Assembly (NCBI GenBank): GCA_036674765.1
Contig: JARVKI010000080.1
Span: forward strand, 141,743 to 205,742
DNA: 64,000 nucleotides
Direction of reading: 5' to 3'
Source: Seiridium cupressi
Lineage: Eukaryota; Ascomycota; Sordariomycetes; Amphisphaeriales; Sporocadaceae
Shown here: piece by piece, positions 57,380-64,000 of the stretch
Layout: each line of letters opens with the position of its first letter
Position numbering within the stretch: position 1 is the first letter of the stretch
Program-made: the position numbers and the translations under genes
The notes under the pieces: generated by a model
Told to the model about the DNA's origin: nothing
Seen by the model: the letters and a program-made list of their open reading frames with translations, nothing else
Databases searched by the model: none

Positions 57380-59437
57380 GAAGTCTACTCGATGGTTAAG
57401 GGTTCGCTCGCCTGGCTGCGGTGCGGGCTCGTGGAAGGACAGGTCTATCGTAAACGTGGAATCGAATGAAGAAGGACGAAAATAGGAGGTTGAATTGGAC
57501 TAATCTGGAGCAGAGCGCAGGAGCAACGTCAAATCAGAGGCAGAAAGTTGGCACGGGCGGGTGTGGATGTGCGAGTGTCCCCATGCCATCCCATGCCACA
57601 CGCCTAATACAGTGCAGCCAGCTGAGCATGGACTGGACCGACGCTGTTTTTTTCCTCGAGCGGGTGCTGATGGGGCGTTGGGTGCTGCTGAACACTGGAG
57701 CCCAGCCCACCACCGACTCCACGGATCGTGGACCATTACTTAAGCAGCCATCTGCTGATGGAGGATGGATTTCAATTGATTTGGCGCACTTGACGGTTGA
57801 GTCAGTCACCTATTCCCAAGTCATCTCCCTATCCTCCCGCCAGACATCTTTGCGCTCTCTCCTTTTCTCTCTTCTTTTGCGTCATGGTCAGGGTGCTTTT
57901 CCGCCGTACAATTCTAACGGACGTTCACAATACGGGTTTCGGCAACATGCCAAGCTTTCCTGGCCCAATGGCACATTCTGTCTCGAGCAAGTGCCAGCAC
58001 AGCGCAGAAGCGCCCCTAAGAGCCTTCGAAGCTGGTCAGGTTCAAATAACGGGAACTCGCCGTGCATCGTCTGTAGGTATCTGAACTGATGGTCTGATAT
58101 AGTAGCCGCGGCTCTTCCCAGCCTCAAGACTTGGAAAGGAGCCCCAACACGAGATAGGTATCGATCACGCATGCGCCGTTGGGCCTGGGATCGTGGGCTT
58201 GCTTGCATAGAGAAAATGCACCGGATTCAGGCCGCAGTTCCGTGCCCCATTCCGTGTTGGCGGGTCCACAGCCACACTCGATAATTTCGACATGCTACAG
58301 AATGTGACGAATCTTGAGGCTTCGCTAATTACATCCCATTTATTGCATACACTGTGATGGCAGGGCGGAAGCATGAGCCTATCACCTCTCATACAATGCC
58401 TCCTGTACGACCGTGAGATTGAGCACTTACCATGTCGTCGTCAGACTGTTTATTGATTCTCCAGATAGCCATTACACCTGCAACACGGGATACCTATTGC
58501 TCATGAAGCTACCAGGTGCGACTATAGGCGGGGACGCTTTGGTTCATTCATAGTCCAAATGGCGAGACCCCGAGCGGATGTCCCAACATAGCTAGCCATC
58601 TTGCTAAAAAGCCACAGCCGGACTTCACGATGTCCCCGAGACAGCGGTGATCTTTTGCAGTCACGGCCCCACGATTCATTCCTCGGGCAATTTCACTAGC
58701 TCAGGACAAACGGCTTGAACGATTCTCCCAGCGCCGACAATGCCGAACTCTGGGTTGCCTCACGACAATTCCTTTCAACGGCACGTCCGTTGAGCGTCTG
58801 ATCGCCGGAATCCGGCTCGTCTTGTATCATCCCACATGAACGACGGGAGATTAAGAAAGCAGGTCCCGATCAAGGTGTGGCTTACACCTGTGCGAGTGCC
58901 GCCAAATGCACAGAACCCCTGAAATTTTGACAGGACCCTTGGCCAAGGTTTTCGACATGGCCATGAATTTGCCCTGTCGCATGAGGTCACCGATCGCCAA
59001 TGCATGCACATCACTGCTACGCTTCGAGAAAATCCGCATTTCTTGACACGGAACGAAACAGATATGATCGAACGCGCCAGGGACAACGTTGGTCACAATG
59101 TTTCCGGACAGCACGACGCACCAGCATTCTGAAGAGCCAGGAGCCTGCTATCACAGACCCCTGGATCTATGTGATGTCACACAACAACGTGTCAGTGCGT
59201 AGCCGAGACGTCGCTGGTAAGGTGGTCAGTATCGACGTCTGTGACTGCACGACGAGTACGCTCTTCCGGGTTATGAATTGTTGGCATGTGAATTATATAC
59301 AGCTACGACCTGTGTGCAATTCTATAGCCTCGTCTGACTGGATCTCTTCGTTGTTCGTTTTTCTTACGCTATGAAGGAGAAATTTAAACCAAAAATTAAA
59401 TTTTGTTTTTCTTTTACAAGTTTCCATTATACGAAGT

Positions 59438-59470
59438 AAAAAATAAAAATAAAAAAGAAGAAAAAAAAAA
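59438..59470. repeat. A-rich low-complexity tract
   Basis: Runs of A interrupted by T and G over 33 bases, inside a generally AT-rich 100-bp stretch. Confidence 0.7.
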
Positions 59471-59989
59471 CCAACTTACCATATATTGGTTAACAATTCT
59501 AAATATGATACCAGCCATAAGCTTATGCCACTCTACATTGACGTGGTAGTGAGAGTACCAAGCTAGCAATCCGTCACCCCGGCAGATTGTAAAAGCACCA
59601 ACAATATACAACGCATAAGAACTACGCAAATCGTTATTTCTTTCCAAATGCTCCGGGAGCAGGAACCCGAGGGAGAACAACTCATATGATCTTAGTCAGC
59701 GGTGAGACGCAACATGGCGCTCAGATCAGCCAATCCAATATTGTCTTGTCCTCACAGCAACGTCTAAAATACTTGATCCTCTTCCGCCACCATGGCATGC
59801 ACGGATGGAAGTAGCTGGATTGTTGATAGCATAGGAGAGATGCCAAGCTGCCAAATACCATTTTTGTCCTGCCCAACGCCGATGGTGTATGTACATATTA
59901 TACAGGCTTTTACATTGAGACCACTAGTTTAGCAACAGTGCGTCCTTGGTCGTAATTCAAACAACAGATCTTGACATCAAAGCTCTGGA

Positions 59990-60417
59990 TTATTTCTGCG
60001 CCGAGCCTGGCTGATCGCCTGGACCCTCAACAGACATCTTATTTGCGCCTTCCTTTTGGAGCCTCTCAAACATCTGTTTCTTCTGGTGGTCGGCCACACG
60101 GTATTGCTTGAAATATTTGACCTGCCCAGTCTATCAGCAGAAATCCTTGTCAGCCTCGACAGATGTTGGGTGCATACCCATGCCGCAGCACAGTCCTCCT
60201 CAAACTTCTTGTTCTCGGCGGCGCATTCTCTTTCCGCGATGGCCTTGCCTTCGCCCTTGGTCGAGTCTATGACGTTCTGCTTGTCCAGACATCCGTAGAA
60301 GCCGTCGCGCGCATCCCAACACCTCTTGCGCTCTGATCTATCGGGCACGGCGGCACCGGAGCGCACTTCTTCCTTTCGCTTGGCGTCGGGGGACGAGAAA
60401 AAATCGAAGATACCCAT
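59990..60417 (-). CDS. COA6: Cytochrome c oxidase assembly factor 6
   Basis: Two exons, 60417-60178 and 60121-59990 (56-nt intron, GTATGC to GGCAG), give 123 aa. The twin-Cys helical hairpin is clear: CWDARDGFYGC (Cx9C) and CAAENKKFEEDC (Cx10C), the Cox6B/Coa6 signature. The splice places AAW next to VKYFKQYRVADHQKKQMFERLQKEG, the usual third part of Coa6. Proteins of this type are imported into the intermembrane space through Mia40 and help deliver copper to Cox2. The acidic-basic tail is longer than in yeast. It is divergent from SYS1 over 653 bp. Confidence 0.92.
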
Positions 60418-61070
60418 TTTGGCTTGGCTTCTCCTTCAATGAATGGCGGAATAGTTGTTTCGCGGAGATCTTGACTGGAAATATGTAGCGAGATTTCTGT
60501 AAGCGTGTAGTGATTGAGCAGTCATCGAATTAGTCCCAAATAGAAGCTCCCTCAAATCGTCATCGAGCTTTGCTACAGCTAGAGCTCTCAGTTTAGAGGT
60601 GGCAGAACACGCAGCCGACCTCAGCAGGCGGTGTGCTTCCAAGGGGCTTAGCGTACCCGTCAATCACAGTAGCGCCGCGCCCGCTCCCCTGAACCCCGGC
60701 CAGAAGCGAATGAATCCTGTGGCCGGCTCGACTTTTGGCAGCTTCGAAAGGGACAGACAGCGATAGCATCCCGTTCTGCGAATAAGCACACGACACAAGA
60801 AAACGCAACTGCAAACCCCGACGGCGCCGTACGCGACCAGCATTTTCGACGTCGCTCGACACCTCATCACTCTGTTCGCATATCTGTGCACACCGTTGGC
60901 TATGACGAACATGTTATAGCGACATTCTCAGGCTGACGATACCTTCACTTCAATACACTCCTTAACTCACATTTCCTTAACTACGACGACGCCTCCCGAC
61001 ACTTGGTTGCTGGCTCTTTTCTTCGCCTAGCCTCGTCCTTCTCATCCGCAGACTTTCCACACTCGCCAAC
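60418..61070. promoter_or_regulatory. Divergent promoter region COA6/SYS1
   Basis: 653 bp between the two start codons. Minus-strand frames at 60436-60912 overlap each other in different frames and show no family. No specific site claimed. Confidence 0.45.
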
Positions 61071-61770
61071 ATGGCCCGAAGAAGGAAACCTCCGCGAAGT
61101 GGCGCCATCACCGAACTGCCACCACTCCGGATCGCTGGCCAGATCGCGGCTCTGCAGGGCATATACTACGCAGCGGCGCTCATACTCATGTTGTTCATGT
61201 CTCTGGTGTCTGGCACAGGGTTCAGCTTGGACTTGGTCTTTGGTTGGAGCGCGCTGCGCGGCGACACGACGCAGGGATGGCTGGCGGGCTTTGTGTGGTT
61301 ATGTTGCGCTGGCGCTGTGTACGTGATCCTCGGTCCAACCTATTCGGATTTCCCAGGCATAATGCTGACCTTGAGGCAGAATAATTGCGCTAGTTGCGCT
61401 GATAGTGCGGTCGAAACTCATACCCGACTTTGCGTTGACGTTGCACTTTATACACCTCCTTGTGGTGTACTTCTACACTGGCTCGTTACCACGATTTGCG
61501 ATGTGGTGGGTTACCATGGGCGCTTCGAGCGCTGCGACTGTGGCGCTAGGCATATATGGATGTAGATGGCGAGAGTTGCGGCCCATTTCGTTTGGCGGTA
61601 CTGCCAGGACGAACAACGAGCAAGGCTCATCCACAGAGAACGGCCATGCAGAGGGTGGAGATGATGTTGGCGACGAAGAGATGGGCTTCTCCAGAGGGAG
61701 GGGCAGGGGAAGAGGAAGAGATGGTGCCGGGGAGTATGAGATGGTCGGATTGAAGCCTGAGAACAGGTAG
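61071..61770 (+). CDS. SYS1: Golgi membrane protein SYS1
   Basis: Two exons, 61071-61318 and 61380-61770 (61-nt intron, GTACGT, branch GCTGACC, GGCAG), give 212 aa. Four membrane helices are visible: IAALQGIYYAAALILMLFMSL, WLAGFVWLCCAGAVIIALVALIV (created by the splice), IPDFALTLHFIHLLVVYFYTG and WWVTMGASSAATVALGIYGC. SKLIPDFALTLHFIHLL and the LP-x(4)-WW block are Sys1 hallmarks. The tail has GRGRGRGRDG and ends EYEMVGLKPENR, as in other fungal Sys1. Sys1 is the trans-Golgi receptor for the Arf-like GTPase Arl3, upstream of Arl1 and golgins. Confidence 0.92.
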
Positions 61771-63925
61771 CAAGGGTTTCGACTGGCATTTCCTTGGGAT
61801 TAATATTCACGACATTTATAGACCGAATGGCGACTGGGCCTTGCATCGCGTGGCGTTTAAGGCTGTACGAGTAGAACAAAGGTCGAGGGCGACTAGCGTT
61901 GGGGAAACCCTGCTACCAAATATTCCATGATGGAGTGGTGATAGTTAAAATGATACGAATTATGAATATTTACCAAGTCACGGAGAGTACTGGCTAGTCC
62001 ATACGTACAGCTCATGCTTCATCTCGAGCCCGTACGGCACCTTCTGGAGATGCCTCAGCATCTGTGACCAAACGTACATGCCCCAACGATAGATGTATGT
62101 GTCAACGCTAGGATGACCGGAGAGAAATGTTTTCCTCTGCTGTTGGGCTGCAAGTATAAGAGATCCTCAAGGCGTAACCCTAGTCAATAGCAGCCATGGT
62201 ATTTTTTTTATCATCGTCTCGCTCCATTTACGGCCAGGACAAAGACTATAAAACCAAATCTTGATTGACCTTCCAGGGGAAAGTGATCATGGTCATCGTG
62301 TCTCTGGCCAATTCCTCCATCACCTAGGCGCCACGCTTGACCACGGGTGACGTCCCAAGCATCGGGCGTACCAACACAACCGTGAAAATATTTTTGGGGA
62401 GAAAGAATACGAGAAGAATTGGTCGGTTCCTGGCCTGAATCGAACACCAGAAAGAAATAAAAAGAAAAAGAAAAAGAAAAAACTGGGCAAGGGGAGTCGT
62501 CTCCCGCTACACTCCGAGGGGACGCATTATTACAAGCTATAGCAATCAAATAAAAGAGGAGTAGGTCTAAAGCCCATTAAGCCGACTTGGCTCTTGCTGG
62601 CCGGTAAACAAAAGTTGCTATTTTCATTTATGTACTGTATGTGTACCGATGGCCTGGATCCTAAGAGCTTTCTAGGCGTAGGACAGATTTTGTGATATAT
62701 GAGCACGGAGAAATCATGGGCATACCAGTCTCACCCAGCAACGATATGACGCTATAGACCACATTACAAACGCCTCCATATGAGAAGGCGTTTGCCCCAT
62801 ATGTGCCTTTAACAATAATCGTGTCATGTAGGCCGAGAATTGGTACACATCAAGGTTAGCGATACAAACATAGTGACCATGTCAAGACCTGCTCTGGTGA
62901 CTGACAAGCTATATACGGCCAATAAGGATATATCAAACCCCCTTTTTTTTTTTGGTCTATCATTACTTGCTTGGTGGCTGGTTATGCCAGCAATATCAAT
63001 CAAGGATCGCGAGCTTTTCTATCGGGCCAAATTCTTTACTCGGCTCCTTAATCAGCTGCTTGGATAGTGTTCTGGCCTACCTGCTTTGGCTCATTGGTGC
63101 AGCGGCATGCCCTCATCCGCCTCAGCTGCAGCATTCTTGCACTCTTGCGCTATCCTGGATAATCTCTCATGTTGAGACAGGAAATTCGAAACATGATCAG
63201 ATGTGGTGGGTAGAGATAAGCGGAAACCGGAAATGTTTCTAAGCTATCAACACCTCGAATCTTGCACTAATAAAGTCTCGAATCTGGTTTTGAGATTTTA
63301 GCCCTCAACTTTCCGGCCCGGTGAAACGGTCAATGAAAGCACGTACAACCCGATTCCGGACCCGTTGGCAGCGGGCGGGCCGCTCATCTTCTATTCGGGT
63401 ACCAAGTTACGGACTAAACTGGCCACTTCAAATCGAGCCAGAATCTACGAACGATTCTACACACAATGAGCCTCGGCATCTTAGCTGTGTTCCAGCACCC
63501 TAGGAATTAGCAGAAGTCTATGATGGGTCCAACGATGGTACTACGAGCTGAGGCAGGCACATGGAGTCCAGGTAAGCGGTGATTTCATAGAACCGCGAGA
63601 AACAGTCCTGTCTCCGGATCCGTCCTCGCAAATCTTTAACAATGATATTCGAAACATTACTCACATGGCAGAACTGTTGCAACTGGCCAACTTAGGGCGT
63701 TGTTCAGCAGGGACTATAAGGCCAGAACAACAACATTCACCGACAATGACATGGTCTATACTAAAGCTACCTACCGAGATCGATCCATTTAAGTCTAACT
63801 CAATCACAAAATATCGACTAGGCCTACTACTTTTACACCCTAGACATAATTCTATCTTTGAGACGATTGAGTCAAGCTTATTGATAATGCTGATAGGATA
63901 TAAAATAACGCCGTTAGTCTATCCG

Positions 63926-63928
<3 letters not shown>
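61771..63928. other. Gene-poor stretch at window end
   Basis: 2.2 kb with short unrecognised frames (62211-62549 minus, 62840-63067 plus). A tRNA-like T-loop near 62440 does not fold. Microsatellite at 62451-62482. Confidence 0.45.
62451..62482. repeat. AAAAAG microsatellite
   Basis: About five imperfect copies of AAAAAG or shorter A-runs separated by G. Confidence 0.75.

Positions 63929-64000
<72 letters not shown>
63929..64000. repeat. Run of 72 G at the window end
   Basis: An uninterrupted homopolymer of 72 G reaches the last base of the window. Most likely a sequencing or assembly artefact at a contig end; see findings. Confidence 0.95.

Larger units (their letters stand above)
57197..59989. 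other. Gene-poor stretch upstream of MSS4
   Basis: 2.8 kb. Includes the possible extra MSS4 5' exon region, poly-A/T tracts at 57359-57379 and 59438-59470, and short unrecognised frames such as 57466-58089 (+). No supported gene. Confidence 0.4.

Noticed and set aside
62430..62460. T-loop-like TTCGATT on the minus strand, possible tRNA
   Set aside because: The T-stem pairs fail, and no acceptor, D or anticodon arms can be drawn. No tRNA was found in the window by eye.

Overview
The window is nuclear DNA of a filamentous ascomycete (Pezizomycotina, most likely Sordariomycetes or a close class). The evidence is short 48-65 nt introns with GTRNGT donors and CTAAC/CTGAC branch sites, a FREQUENCY clock protein (kept in Sordariomycetes, Leotiomycetes and Dothideomycetes, lost in Aspergillus), a HET-domain gene, and fungal families such as DUF6590, DUF3237 and EthD. 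Most genes were rebuilt exon by exon by keeping reading frame and family homology across GT-AG junctions. Family assignments are from recognition of protein motifs; no database search was run.

Layout. 0-7 kb: mitochondrial hydroxyacyl-thioester dehydratase HTD2 (+), a HET-domain protein (-) and the circadian clock gene frq (-). 7-13.5 kb: a 4.5 kb gene-poor frq upstream region with CGAT-rich clusters, an AT-rich island, a solo-LTR-like element with a 5-bp target duplication, and a decayed sulfotransferase gene. 13.5-24.2 kb: FMP25 (-) divergent from COG3 (+), an eight-exon DUF6590 gene (-) and an unnamed coiled-coil protein (+). 24.2-28.5 kb: gene-poor, holding remnants of an MFS transporter and of a fungal transcription factor. 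28.5-36.3 kb: mitochondrial carrier YMC1 (+), RINT-1/Tip20 (-), a VOC protein with a probable 1-nt frameshift (+), J-protein CWC23 (+), a GH18 glycosidase (-). 37.9-44.9 kb: RAD26/CSB (+), then the divergent pair RPS14 (-)/RPL7 (+). RPL7 intron 2 carries a box C/D snoRNA whose guide pairs with 25S rRNA. 45.5-50.9 kb: EthD (-), DUF3237 (+), MFS transporter (-), a possible small metabolic group. 54-61.8 kb: PI4P 5-kinase MSS4 (-), COA6 (-) and SYS1 (+). The last 2.2 kb has no recognised gene and ends in a run of 72 G.

Functional themes: mitochondrial biogenesis (HTD2, FMP25, YMC1, COA6), ER/Golgi tethering (COG3, Tip20, SYS1), ribosome synthesis (RPS14, RPL7 and the intronic snoRNA) and the clock (frq). 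These are ordinary housekeeping neighbours, not one pathway. I did not find a convincing wholly new multi-gene system. The strongest non-obvious signals are the intronic snoRNA, the solo LTR beside a decayed gene, the structured frq upstream region, and the EthD/DUF3237/MFS group.
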